A DNA stretch of 14,553 nt from Ruminococcaceae bacterium UBA1320 (GCA_002306975.1 DBTI01000131.1:1-14553); one strand, 5' to 3'; positions 7,335-13,962 are shown, numbered from the stretch's first letter. Made by a program: numbers and translations. The notes: generated by a model not told the origin, from the letters alone.

Positions 7335-7382
7335 CTATATACATCTGAATAAGTATTTAATACATTATTCTGATGTATATAG
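7335..7382. repeat. Long near-perfect palindrome directly after the SGNH stop codon
   Basis: CTATATACATC (7335-7345) pairs with GATGTATATAG (7372-7382). After a T-T mismatch GAATAA pairs with TTATTC. The whole 48 bases form one AT-rich hairpin that begins at the base after TAA. There is no T run, so termination is possible but unproven. Confidence 0.7.
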
Positions 7383-7500
7383 TGACGGGCTAAACGCCAT
7401 GGCGTGCGAAATTTTGCTAATGCAAACGCACATGCGCAATTATATATAACGCAATTGCTTCGTGATATAGGTAGATATGTTAAAAACTTATTGTGTTATA

Positions 7501-7602
7501 TATAGCAATTACCAAATTAGAACCAATTTTTTTTGTTATTTCCTCTGCCCGAAGCCGGGCAGATAACATCCGGCTTTCCTGTTTTTATTTGAAATTGCAA
7601 TA
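7501..7602 (+). ncRNA. Candidate structured leader, copy B (unassigned)
   Basis: Same architecture as copy A (4075-4191). The basal stem is TAT-x-GCAATT (7501-7510) with AATTGC-x-ATA (7593-7602). The distal stem has GTTAT (7535-7539) with ATAAC (7563-7567), a 5-base bulge, and CTGCCCG (7545-7551) with CGGGCAG (7556-7562) on a 4-base loop. GTTTTTATTTGAAATTGC (7581-7598) is identical to copy A. It ends 34 bases before the DUF4358 start. The distal hairpin differs completely from copy A but still pairs, which speaks for selection on structure or for a palindromic mobile repeat. Confidence 0.5.
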
Positions 7603-7636
7603 ATACAGAATAAAAAAATTGAATGGAGAATGAATT

Positions 7637-8122
7637 ATGAATTTATTAAAAAGAAGCGCAGCAATACTGGCCGCGGCAATATTGCTGTTTACGGCAGGGT
7701 GCTCTAACAACAATAACAGCAGCGCAAGCACAAAAACCCCGGAGCCGTCGGCGATAACCACAAAGCTTCAAAGCGATATGAAGTTCCCCGAAATGATTGA
7801 AGTTAAAAGCGACAGGCTTTCAAAATATTATTCTGTTGACGCCGACACTGTAAAAGCCTCTTCCGTGTTTATCTGCTCTTCTTCCGCTTCGGCTGACGAG
7901 ATCGCCGTTTTTGAGGGCAATAGCGCCGCCGACGCCGACAAAATCAAAGCGGCAGTGCAAAAACGCATAGACAAAAAGTCAGACACATTCAAAAACTACG
8001 GTCAGCCGCAGGAATATACCGATATCCAGAACTGTGTTTTAGAGATTAAAGGCTCTTATGTTCTGTTTGCCGTAACAAGCGACAGCGATAAAGCGCGTCA
8101 GACCATGGAAAGCTTCTTTTAA
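7637..8122 (+). CDS. DUF4358-type lipoprotein
   Basis: Small secreted lipoprotein of 161 residues. It has a short basic N-terminus, a hydrophobic stretch and a lipobox-like FTAGC with the lipidated Cys at 22, followed by an Asn/Ser-rich spacer. The rest (about 50-161) has the look of DUF4358: FPEMIEVKSDRL near the start, an acidic middle with a conserved-looking EIAVFEG, and VLEIKGSYVLFAVT near the end. DUF4358 proteins are known to me as neighbours of MBOAT and DHHW genes in Clostridia; their biochemical role is not established. The ribosome site is TGGAGA before ATG 7637. It is followed after 47 bases by the MBOAT gene, so the two are likely cotranscribed. It may be an extracellular partner of the acylation machine. 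Confidence 0.78.
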   Translation: MNLLKRSAAILAAAILLFTAGCSNNNNSSASTKTPEPSAITTKLQSDMKFPEMIEVKSDRLSKYYSVDADTVKASSVFICSSSASADEIAVFEGNSAADADKIKAAVQKRIDKKSDTFKNYGQPQEYTDIQNCVLEIKGSYVLFAVTSDSDKARQTMESFF

Positions 8123-8169
8123 TGCTGCCTGACCTGCGATTTTCAAATCAAATTTAGGGGAATTATTCT

Positions 8170-9576
8170 ATGGTTTTTTCTAGTCTCACCTTCATGTATG
8201 TCTTTCTGCCCCTTGTCATGACAATTTATTACGCCGCGCCTAAACGTATTCGGAATCTCGTGCTTTTGATAGAAGGCATGATATTCTACGCATGGGGTGA
8301 GCCTGTATATATAATTGTTGTTATGGCATCGACCGTTATGGACTATCTATACGGCAGACTGATGGACAAGTACAAGGGCAGCAAAAAAACGATGAAAGCC
8401 CTTATCGTAATATCAATTGTATCAAACCTTGGAATTCTCGCGGTTTTCAAATACAGCAGCTTTATCATTGACTCCGTTAACGGAATTTTCCGTTTGAATA
8501 TACCGAACCCGCACATACCTCTGCCGGTTGGCGTATCTTTTCACACCTTCCAGAGCATGTCATACACAATCGACATGTATTTCGGCAATATCGCGGTTCA
8601 GCGAAACCTTGTCAGCTTCTGCACCTATGTCACGCTCTTTCCACAGATGGTGGCGGGCCCGATCGTGCGCTACAGCGAGGTTGAACACGACATTAACAAG
8701 CGCGTAATCAATTTTCACACACTTGACGAGGGCGTAAGGCTTTTCATCAAGGGGCTTGCCAAAAAGGTTCTGCTTGCCAACAACATCGGTGCGGTCTGGA
8801 GCACGATTCAGGCTACGCAGGCTTCCAATCTGACCGTTGTGCAGTCATGGTTCGGCATTCTCTGCTTCACCTTTCAGATTTATTTCGACTTTTCGGGATA
8901 TTCCGACATGGCAATCGGTCTTGGAAAAATGCTCGGCTTCACATTCCCTCAAAACTTCAACTACCCCTATCTTGCAAAAAGCATTACGGAATTTTGGCGG
9001 CGGTGGCACATTACACTCGGTATGTGGTTCCGCTACTACCTTTACATACCGCTCGGCGGTAACAGGTGCAGCAAGGTCAAGCAGATTCGCAACCTCCTGA
9101 TTGTCTGGGCGCTCACCGGCCTTTGGCACGGAGCGAGCTGGAACTTTATGCTGTGGGGGCTGTATTTCGGCGTTATCATCATTCTCGAAAAGTTTGTGCT
9201 TCGCCGCTTTCTTGATAAAATTCCCGGTGTCATCCGCCTTATCGTCACGTTTTTCCTTGTCGTCTGCGGGTGGGTTTTCTTTGAATTTGATAACCTTTCA
9301 AAAGGATTTGCCTATTTCGGCGCGATGTTCGGTGTAAAAAGCGCGGGCGCTATCAACAGCGAAACCATATATCAGATTTATACAAACGCGATTATCTTTG
9401 TTGTCTGCGCCATCTTCGCAACCGATCTCCCTGCAAAGGCGCTTTCGAAAATCAGCGAAAAAGCAACAAAAGCCGTACACATTCTCACCCCCGTGGCACA
9501 AGTCGGCGCGCTGCTTGCCTCAACCACTTTTCTTGTTGACGCAAGCTACAATCCGTTTTTGTATTTCAGATTTTAA
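8170..9576 (+). CDS. MBOAT O-acyltransferase (AlgI/DltB-like)
   Basis: Multi-pass membrane O-acyltransferase (468 residues) that takes an acyl group, normally acetyl, from the cytoplasm for use on an exported polymer. Typical AlgI-like features are the N-terminal VFSSLTFMYVFLPLV, then PVGVSFHTFQSMSYTID, FPQMVAGPIVR, and FDFSGYSDMAIGLG. ITEFWRRWHITLGMWFR contains His280, and LTGLWHGASWNF contains the conserved MBOAT His320. The length is normal for the family and there are no breaks. AGGGG (8156-8160) lies 9 bases before ATG 8170. It sits between a DUF4358 lipoprotein and a DHHW protein, the usual two partners. A DltB role is less likely because no dltA, dltC or dltD is adjacent. The acceptor polymer is unknown. 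Confidence 0.93.
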   Translation: MVFSSLTFMYVFLPLVMTIYYAAPKRIRNLVLLIEGMIFYAWGEPVYIIVVMASTVMDYLYGRLMDKYKGSKKTMKALIVISIVSNLGILAVFKYSSFIIDSVNGIFRLNIPNPHIPLPVGVSFHTFQSMSYTIDMYFGNIAVQRNLVSFCTYVTLFPQMVAGPIVRYSEVEHDINKRVINFHTLDEGVRLFIKGLAKKVLLANNIGAVWSTIQATQASNLTVVQSWFGILCFTFQIYFDFSGYSDMAIGLGKMLGFTFPQNFNYPYLAKSITEFWRRWHITLGMWFRYYLYIPLGGNRCSKVKQIRNLLIVWALTGLWHGASWNFMLWGLYFGVIIILEKFVLRRFLDKIPGVIRLIVTFFLVVCGWVFFEFDNLSKGFAYFGAMFGVKSAGAINSETIYQIYTNAIIFVVCAIFATDLPAKALSKISEKATKAVHILTPVAQVGALLASTTFLVDASYNPFLYFRF

Positions 9577-9643
9577 TTCGCCTTGATTTTCCACCGGGCT
9601 TACCTAAACTGTTTAAAACTGATGTAAAGGATGCATTTGCTCC

Positions 9644-10759
9644 ATGCACAAGAAAATTTCCGTGATACTTTTTGCACTGATTATATTTGCGATACCGTTG
9701 ATATCGCTGTTTTTACCCTATCAGAAAATATCTGTACAGGAAAACCGCATGCTTGCCGATTTTCCCAAGTTTAATTTTGATGAATTTACCTCAAAGCGTT
9801 TTATGAAGGGCTTTGACGATTTTGTCAGCGACCACATTGCGTTCCGCGATCAATGGACCACCGTCAAAGCTGACCTTGTTACCGATATCGGCAAACGCGA
9901 CAACAAGGGCGTTTATCTTGGCGACAACTGCCTTATCGAGAACATTGCAAGCCCCGATCCTTCCGTTTATCAGCCGAATACGGAGGCGATCAATGCGTTT
10001 GCCAAAAAGATAAACAAGCCGACTTTTCTTCTGCTTGCCCCTACGGCGGCGGAAATCGAGCGTGACAGGCTCCCCGCCTTTGCCACGACATATGACCAGT
10101 CGGAGTTTCTAAAGACTGTGGGCGAAAATCTCAAGGGTGTGGCGCTTATCAATACTGTTTCCACACTCTCCGCACATAAAAATGAGTATATCTACTATCG
10201 CACCGACCATCACTGGACTTCTTTGGGTGCGTATTACGCCTATACACAAGTGGGGAAAGACCTCGGATTCACACCGCTTGCGTATTCGGACTTTGAAATA
10301 ACGCACGCCGCCGGTGATTTCAACGGCACGCTTTATTCGAAAAGCGGATACCGCAGCATAACGTCCGACACCATTGATTTTTACACCGCAAAGAACGGCT
10401 CATCGCTCCAAAGCCTTGTCATTGGCTCGGGCGATGACGCAAAAACTTACAACAGCATCTATTTTAAAGACTGGCTCACTCAAAAAGATAAATACTCTGC
10501 ATTTTTTAACGGCAACCAGTCCATTGAGGATATAAAGACAAACGGGCAGGGGAAAAATCTGCTTGTACTAAAAGACTCTTACGCGCACTCGCTTGTGCCG
10601 TTTTTGATGAACCATTACAGCCGCATCACCATGGTTGACATGCGCTACCTTGTTCAGCCGCTTGATGAGGTTGTAAAATTGAAGGATTACGATCAAGTGC
10701 TGTTTGTCTATAACGTTGACACATTTAACACCGACGACAGCATTCAAAGCATTAACTAA
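9644..10759 (+). CDS. DHHW-family SGNH-like protein (AlgJ/AlgX-type acetyltransferase partner)
   Basis: Membrane-anchored extracellular protein (371 residues) expected to receive acyl groups delivered by the MBOAT protein and place them on a polysaccharide. Residues 5-25 are a signal anchor. The signature YYRTDHHWTSLGAYYAY carries Asp188-His189-His190-Trp191. The nucleophile motif VLKDSYAHSLVPFL carries Ser312, and DMRYL follows. These match the AlgJ/AlgX arrangement in which the DxH pair and a later Ser form the catalytic triad. The start is ATG 9644 with AAAGGA about 12 bases upstream. It is the last gene of the operon, closed by a 20-bp hairpin. Ser/His/Asp are all present, so it should be an active enzyme. 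The polymer substrate cannot be read from the window. Confidence 0.9.
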   Translation: MHKKISVILFALIIFAIPLISLFLPYQKISVQENRMLADFPKFNFDEFTSKRFMKGFDDFVSDHIAFRDQWTTVKADLVTDIGKRDNKGVYLGDNCLIENIASPDPSVYQPNTEAINAFAKKINKPTFLLLAPTAAEIERDRLPAFATTYDQSEFLKTVGENLKGVALINTVSTLSAHKNEYIYYRTDHHWTSLGAYYAYTQVGKDLGFTPLAYSDFEITHAAGDFNGTLYSKSGYRSITSDTIDFYTAKNGSSLQSLVIGSGDDAKTYNSIYFKDWLTQKDKYSAFFNGNQSIEDIKTNGQGKNLLVLKDSYAHSLVPFLMNHYSRITMVDMRYLVQPLDEVVKLKDYDQVLFVYNVDTFNTDDSIQSIN

Positions 10760-10774
10760 TTAATAAACACTTGC

Positions 10775-10826
10775 AAAGCACTGCCCCGATTGCAATAAGT
10801 AAAAACTGCAATCGGGGCAGTGCTTT
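10775..10826. terminator. Bidirectional terminator between convergent genes
   Basis: A perfect 20-bp stem (10775-10794 with 10807-10826) with a 12-base loop sits between the DHHW gene and the minus-strand membrane protein gene. Both flanks are AT-rich, but neither has a long T run. Confidence 0.85.
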
Positions 10827-10835
10827 ATATTGATT

Positions 10836-11246
10836 TTATAATTTGTGTCTGTAGTAAAAAACGAAAACAATAAAGCCGACAAATTGAATAAAGAATGCAA
10901 TGCCTGCAATAACTGCAGGCAGGGTATAATTAAGATATGTAAATATTAAAGCCAGTATTGCAAACAGGATTAAACTTAATAGAAACGTGCAATAGGAGGC
11001 CATACCTCTTATCGCGATACTACGTTCATCGGATGCTTCGGTTTTTTCTTTTACGTATCTGTCAGGGTGTTTTTTAATCTGGTATAGCTTAAACCAACTA
11101 ATGATCACCCATCCTCCGCCAAGTCCGCTAAGTATCCCTTCTGTATCAAATTCTGATAAATGGTCAATTATGATACCTGCAAGAATCAAAGCGGCGCCAA
11201 GTATCAGCAATACCACAAAAAAGGTTTTTTCTTTTTTAATATTCAT
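10836..11246 (-). CDS. Small four-helix membrane protein, DUF2178-like, paired with an XRE regulator
   Basis: A 136-residue integral membrane protein. Hydrophobic segments lie at about 8-28, 41-55, 84-107 and 109-131. The loop between the second and third holds EKTEASDERSIAIRGMA; a DER motif in this place is what I associate with DUF2178-type proteins, which often follow a small XRE regulator in Firmicutes. The function is unknown. The start is ATG 11246 with a near-perfect AGGAGG seven bases upstream; a longer open frame to 11303 would run into the regulator gene and has no ribosome site. It overlaps the XRE gene end by 11 bases, so the two are translated from one message under the XRE promoter. 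Confidence 0.75.
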   Translation of the reverse strand: MNIKKEKTFFVVLLILGAALILAGIIIDHLSEFDTEGILSGLGGGWVIISWFKLYQIKKHPDRYVKEKTEASDERSIAIRGMASYCTFLLSLILFAILALIFTYLNYTLPAVIAGIAFFIQFVGFIVFVFYYRHKL

Positions 11247-11445
11247 CTTTATCCTCCTCGTAAATGAAGATTTTTTCAATTGACATTTTGAAACAGCGGG
11301 CAATTTTGAACGCTAAAGTTATTGAGGGGTTATATCGCCCATTTTCAATTGAACCGATGGTCTGACGGGATACTTTTAAAAGCTCTGCCAATTCTTCCTG
11401 ACTTAAGCCACGCTTCTTTCGGATTTCTTCCAGTTTATTTTTCAT
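11236..11445 (-). CDS. Small XRE-family helix-turn-helix regulator
   Basis: A 69-residue protein that is almost entirely one Cro/C1-type HTH domain: LSQEELAELLKVSRQTIGSIE (about 15-35), then NGRYNPSITLAFKIARCF. It resembles the compact YgzD/YozG-like regulators of Firmicutes. The start is ATG 11445 with GGGAG about 9 bases upstream. The open frame extends to 11490, but that start lies at the predicted transcription start. It is first in a two-gene unit with the membrane protein. Two copies of a GGAAAGTATACTTTCC-like site overlap its promoter, so it probably represses itself. Confidence 0.9.
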   Translation of the reverse strand: MKNKLEEIRKKRGLSQEELAELLKVSRQTIGSIENGRYNPSITLAFKIARCFKMSIEKIFIYEEDKDEY

Positions 11446-11471
11446 AATTAAGAATCTCCCAACAAAACAAG

Positions 11472-11489
11472 TGGAAAGTATGCTTTCCA
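11472..11489. promoter_or_regulatory. Operator 1 of the XRE operon
   Basis: TGGAAAGTATGCTTTCCA is an inverted repeat, broken only at the centre, covering the predicted start point. It matches operator 2. Confidence 0.7.
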
Positions 11490-11494
11490 TTTAC

Positions 11495-11523
11495 AGTATA
11501 ATTACCGCCTCTGCAAATGTCAA
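11495..11523 (-). promoter_or_regulatory. Promoter of the XRE-membrane protein operon
   Basis: On the minus strand TTGACA (11518-11523) is followed, 17 bases on, by TATACT (11495-11500): near-consensus sigma-A with ideal spacing. The start point is at about 11488. Confidence 0.85.
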
Positions 11524-11535
11524 GTATACTTTCCA
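11522..11535. promoter_or_regulatory. Operator 2 of the XRE operon
   Basis: AAGTATACTTTCCA repeats the core of operator 1 and overlaps the -35 box. The two sites bracket the promoter about 48 bases apart, centre to centre, a layout that fits repression by the small XRE protein. Confidence 0.65.
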
Positions 11536-11664
11536 TCTTTTCATAAGCGCTCGCCTTTTATAAGATTAACGATATTTGCCGAATTCGGTCTATGAGAAAG
11601 AAGAACAGAAGCGCATAAAATTGCTTTAACTTGATAGTTATTGTTCGCGCTTGCTATTAAAAAG

Positions 11665-11699
11665 CAAAACACCCACAGCACAAAGCTATGGGTGTTTTG
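11665..11699 (-). terminator. Minus-strand terminator for the small ORF at 11801-12025
   Basis: An 11-bp stem CAAAACACCCA/TGGGTGTTTTG, with a further AGC/GCT pair set inside a mismatch, is followed on the minus strand by CTTTTTAA. It lies about 100 bases past the stop codon. Confidence 0.65.
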
Positions 11700-11800
11700 G
11701 CGCTGGACGCCGGCTCAGCAATGCAATCACTTCTGTTACGTAAGGGCTAAACTCCACGCTATAACATAAATCTAAAAATTCATATTGTTATATCACTCAA

Positions 11801-12025
11801 TCAATTACGATCTTTTGTATCTAATTTAGTTTTAATGAGTTCTTTATTTATTTCCTTCGACTTGCGGTACACCATCTGGACAACCGGCTGAGCCAAGAGT
11901 GGATTTCCCCCATCTGCCATCCATCCGGCCTTAAATGCTATTCTGACTATAGAAAAGAGAGCGTTTTCTGCTGAATCATATTCTCTCCGATCTATAAACT
12001 TGTCAAATGTCTCCTCAAAACTCAC
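11801..12025 (-). CDS. Small protein of unknown function, divergent from an RHH regulator
   Basis: A 74-residue soluble protein with an acidic N-terminal helix (SFEETFDKFIDRREYDSAEN), a central IAFKAGWMADGGNPLLAQPVV and a basic C-terminal tail. I recall similar short proteins (ALF..VR.AF.AGW.A.GG.P) from accessory regions of Clostridia but know no function. The start is GTG 12025 with GAGGTGA seven bases upstream. Its promoter (TTGCAT, 17 bases, TACAAT on the minus strand) overlaps the palindrome shared with the divergent RHH gene. It may be part of a small mobile-element or phage-derived module. Confidence 0.7.
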   Translation of the reverse strand: MSFEETFDKFIDRREYDSAENALFSIVRIAFKAGWMADGGNPLLAQPVVQMVYRKSKEINKELIKTKLDTKDRN

Positions 12026-12045
12026 CTCTATATCACCTCAACAAT

Positions 12046-12074
12046 ATTGTACTATTCATAAACGAATTATGCAA
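12046..12074 (-). promoter_or_regulatory. Promoter of the small ORF at 11801-12025
   Basis: On the minus strand TTGCAT (12069-12074) is followed after exactly 17 bases by TACAAT (12046-12051). The -35 lies inside the left arm of the palindrome 12065-12094. Confidence 0.6.
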
Positions 12075-12094
12075 TACATATGCATTGCATAATT
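12065..12094. promoter_or_regulatory. Palindromic operator candidate between divergent genes
   Basis: AATTATGCAAT (12065-12075) and ATTGCATAATT (12084-12094) are perfect inverted repeats around 8 bases. Further half-sites TTGCATTA (12105-12112) and AATGCAATGC (12128-12137) follow toward the RHH gene. It overlaps the minus-strand -35, so binding would block that promoter. The RHH protein next door is the obvious candidate to bind. Confidence 0.65.
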
Positions 12095-12149
12095 TCTAAG
12101 TGATTTGCATTACAATTAGCTATACAAAATGCAATGCGGAGGTGATTTT

Positions 12150-12326
12150 ATGGGCAAATTTCAAATTCCCAAAATACCCGCTACCACAAACAAAACAATA
12201 CGCTTTCCAAACGATGTTATTGAGCAGGTTGAAGCCGCCATATCCGGAAAGGAATGTACATTTTCAGCTTTTGTCATTGAAGCGGTGCGCGTAGCACTTA
12301 AAGATATAAACGAGGAAGAAGAATAA
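12150..12326 (+). CDS. Small ribbon-helix-helix (Arc/MetJ/CopG-type) DNA-binding protein
   Basis: A 58-residue protein that is essentially one RHH domain. A short basic-proline lead (MGKFQIPKIPATT) precedes NKTIRFPNDVIEQVEAAI (strand and helix A), a turn GKECT, helix B FSAFVIEAVRVALKDI and an acidic tail. RHH proteins bind palindromic DNA as dimers of dimers. GGAGGTGAT lies directly before ATG 12150, making this start much better than the upstream ATG at 12129. It is divergent from the small ORF at 11801, with the palindrome between them. It is probably a repressor of one or both genes. No toxin partner is recognisable, so an antitoxin role is possible but unsupported. Confidence 0.83.
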   Translation: MGKFQIPKIPATTNKTIRFPNDVIEQVEAAISGKECTFSAFVIEAVRVALKDINEEEE

Positions 12327-12430
12327 GCTATCCTCCGGTAAACCTCTAAATCAATTATGCTATGTTGCATGCCTCTAAAGGCTGCTTTTCACATTAACTA
12401 TTGTATTGAGCAAATCCCGTTGCATCTGCA

Positions 12431-13405
12431 TTAGCCTATTTTACGGAAAAACGGCTTATATTCCAGTATATTTTCGATTTCATCTAAAACATCATCCTGC
12501 AATTCAAATCCGCTTGAAGCCACATTGTTTTCAATCTGTTCAGGCCTTGTGGCTCCGGTAATCAGACTGCTGATCTGAGGTTTTCTGAGCGCCCAGGCTA
12601 ACGCTAACACCGATAAATTCGTTCCCATATCAGCCGCTATCTTTGTCAGTTTTTCTACCTTTTCCAAATTTGCATCTGTGAGAAGATCGTTGATCTGTTT
12701 GCTTTTCTGGCGCGTTGCTCTTGAACCTTCGGGAACAGGCTGCCCTTTTCGATACTTACCCGTAAGCAACCCTTGTGACAACGGGCTGAATGGAACAATC
12801 CCCATCCCGTTTTTCTCGCAAATGCCGATAATTTCATCCTCAATATATCTGTCCATCATATTATACTGCGGCTGAATGACCGACATAGGGCGAAGCCCCA
12901 TTTCTTTAATAAGATGCAATGCTTCCGTAATCTGGACAGGGCTCCATTCACTGACGCCATAATATAATATTTTCCCCTGCACGACCAGATCGCTCATCAT
13001 TTGCAGGGTTTCTTCCATAGGGGTGTTTTCGTCATATCTGTGGCAAAAATACATATCCAAATAATCCACTTGCAGGTTCTTCAGCGACTTGTCTATCTGC
13101 TCCGTGATATGTTTTTTTGAGAGACCTCTGTCATTGACACCATTTCCGGTTGGGAAAAAAACTTTGCTTGAAACTACATAAGAGCTCCGCTCAAATTCTT
13201 TTAAAATGTTTCCGAGAAAGACTTCCGCTTTTCCGCCGCTGTATGCATCCGCGCAGTCAAAAAAGTTTACGCCTAAGTCATAAGCGCGTCTTATACTCCC
13301 CTTAGCAATTTCAATTACTTCAGCGCTTCCGACGTCGGTCATCCAGCTTCCTAAAGCGATCTCACTTACTTTTAGTCCCCATTTTCCGAGTTTCCTGTAT
13401 TTCAT
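12431..13405 (-). CDS. Aldo/keto reductase (KCNAB/YghZ-like subgroup)
   Basis: NADPH-dependent reductase of carbonyl compounds, 324 residues, cytoplasmic. It is a TIM-barrel AKR with the full catalytic tetrad: Asp50 and Tyr55 in FFDCADAYSGG, Lys81 in VVSSKVF, and His122 in YFCHRYDE. Cofactor-end motifs are VIQPQYNMMDR, VPFSPLSQGLLTGKY and SSLITGATRPEQIENN. Its length and motifs fit the voltage-gated potassium channel beta-subunit-like AKRs. The start is ATG 13405, with AAAGG 12 bases upstream; TTG 13417 is also in frame. A MerR-type promoter lies about 110 bases upstream, so induction by reactive aldehydes or another electrophile is a fair guess. No terminator is seen after it. Confidence 0.93.
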   Translation of the reverse strand: MKYRKLGKWGLKVSEIALGSWMTDVGSAEVIEIAKGSIRRAYDLGVNFFDCADAYSGGKAEVFLGNILKEFERSSYVVSSKVFFPTGNGVNDRGLSKKHITEQIDKSLKNLQVDYLDMYFCHRYDENTPMEETLQMMSDLVVQGKILYYGVSEWSPVQITEALHLIKEMGLRPMSVIQPQYNMMDRYIEDEIIGICEKNGMGIVPFSPLSQGLLTGKYRKGQPVPEGSRATRQKSKQINDLLTDANLEKVEKLTKIAADMGTNLSVLALAWALRKPQISSLITGATRPEQIENNVASSGFELQDDVLDEIENILEYKPFFRKIG

Positions 13406-13515
13406 TAGTAATTCCAACCTTTCTGTACTATAGTAACTTTAAAAACTAAAAAGATTTGTTTTTAATTTCTTCTTAAAAAATATAATTTCTATGCGTTTCG
13501 CTCTGATTACCTCTC

Positions 13516-13546
13516 ATTTTATAACATAGAGTTAACTCAAGGTCAA
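13516..13546 (-). promoter_or_regulatory. MerR-type promoter and operator of the aldo/keto reductase gene
   Basis: On the minus strand TTGACC (13541-13546) is followed after 19 bases by TAAAAT (13516-13521). The palindrome GAGTTAACTC (13529-13538) lies in the spacer. A 19-bp spacer with a dyad inside is the hallmark of MerR-family activator promoters, and CTTGAC..GAGTTAACTC resembles sites of AdhR-like regulators. A TATAAA at 17 bases is a possible alternative. No MerR gene lies in the window. Confidence 0.75.
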
Positions 13547-13593
13547 GTACTTTTTTTATATATGCCATATTATTTATAGATAATATAAAACAT

Positions 13594-13638
13594 AAAAGAA
13601 TAGACAACCCGCATCTGGCTTGGGTTGTCTATTCTTTT
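13594..13638 (-). terminator. Intrinsic terminator after the ORF at 13656
   Basis: A perfect 17-bp stem (13594-13610 with 13622-13638) with an 11-base loop is followed on the minus strand by TTTTATGTTTTA. It ends the signal-peptidase transcript. Confidence 0.87.
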
Positions 13639-13655
13639 GATGGGGATGACTGAAT

Positions 13656-13922
13656 TCAAACAAAGCGGTCTTGCGGCTTGTATTCCTCGACTGTCATTAA
13701 TAAATATCTGTTAAACGGAAATCCGTCGATATCCTCGGAAACATACTGTGAATTGTAAAAGTCGAACGCGTCTTTATAGACAAAGTTCAAGATGCTGCAT
13801 TGGTGGCAGTAGATTAAAGAAGTGTTAAAACTGAATCCTTGCTTTTGCTGTGGTATTATCGCGTCTGTGGCGATAAATCCGCGTTGGTTGACTGTATCTC
13901 CACCGGAAATCCTGCACTCCAC
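13656..13922 (-). CDS. Unknown small protein downstream of signal peptidase
   Basis: An 88-residue reading frame starting at GTG 13922 and ending 18 bases before a strong terminator. I do not recognise it. It has an YCHQC pair of cysteines mid-way and an aromatic-rich C-terminal half (ILNFVYKDAFDFYNSQYVSE). The start is doubtful: the ribosome site is weak (TAGG), and the frame stays open upstream for about 35 codons, through FSIERNTIFAIYIGIKA, into the end of the signal peptidase gene without ATG, GTG or TTG. It may begin at a rare start such as ATT, or be the tail of a gene broken by a frameshift. It would be cotranscribed with the signal peptidase gene. Confidence 0.5.
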   Translation of the reverse strand: MECRISGGDTVNQRGFIATDAIIPQQKQGFSFNTSLIYCHQCSILNFVYKDAFDFYNSQYVSEDIDGFPFNRYLLMTVEEYKPQDRFV

Positions 13923-13962
13923 AGCTTTTATGCCTATGTAAATTGCAAATATTGTATTTCGT

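Larger units (their letters stand above)
7335..7636. other. Structure-rich non-coding gap before the DUF4358 gene
   Basis: About 300 bases without a gene. In order it holds the 48-base palindrome, the perfect 12-base palindrome ACGCCATGGCGT (7394-7405), and a hairpin GTGCG..CGCAC (7404-7431) with an inner TTTGC/GCAAA stem. A widely spaced inverted repeat follows, TATATATAAC (7441-7450) against GTTATATATA (7495-7504), then leader copy B (7501-7602). The hexamer GCAATT occurs three times. I see no convincing sigma-A promoter, so the downstream genes may be read from upstream or from an atypical promoter. Confidence 0.6.
11446..11800. other. Gap between the XRE gene and the small ORF at 11801
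   Basis: About 355 bases. The left 90 hold the XRE promoter and operators. The middle (about 11545-11660) shows nothing I can name. A terminator-like hairpin lies at 11665-11699. The remainder to 11800 is featureless apart from a short GC-rich patch (GGCGCTGGACGCCGG) after the hairpin. Confidence 0.5.

Noticed and set aside
8845..9129. Overlapping frames on both strands inside the MBOAT gene
   Set aside because: They lie wholly within a strongly supported MBOAT coding region and show no recognisable domain or ribosome site.
11491..11544. Minus-strand 17-codon frame with an AAGGCGAG-like ribosome site upstream
   Set aside because: It overlaps the whole XRE promoter and operator region, and its reading is explained by the repeated operator bases.
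12065..12094. Palindrome read as an intrinsic terminator
   Set aside because: No T run follows on either strand, and it lies upstream of both divergent genes rather than after a gene.
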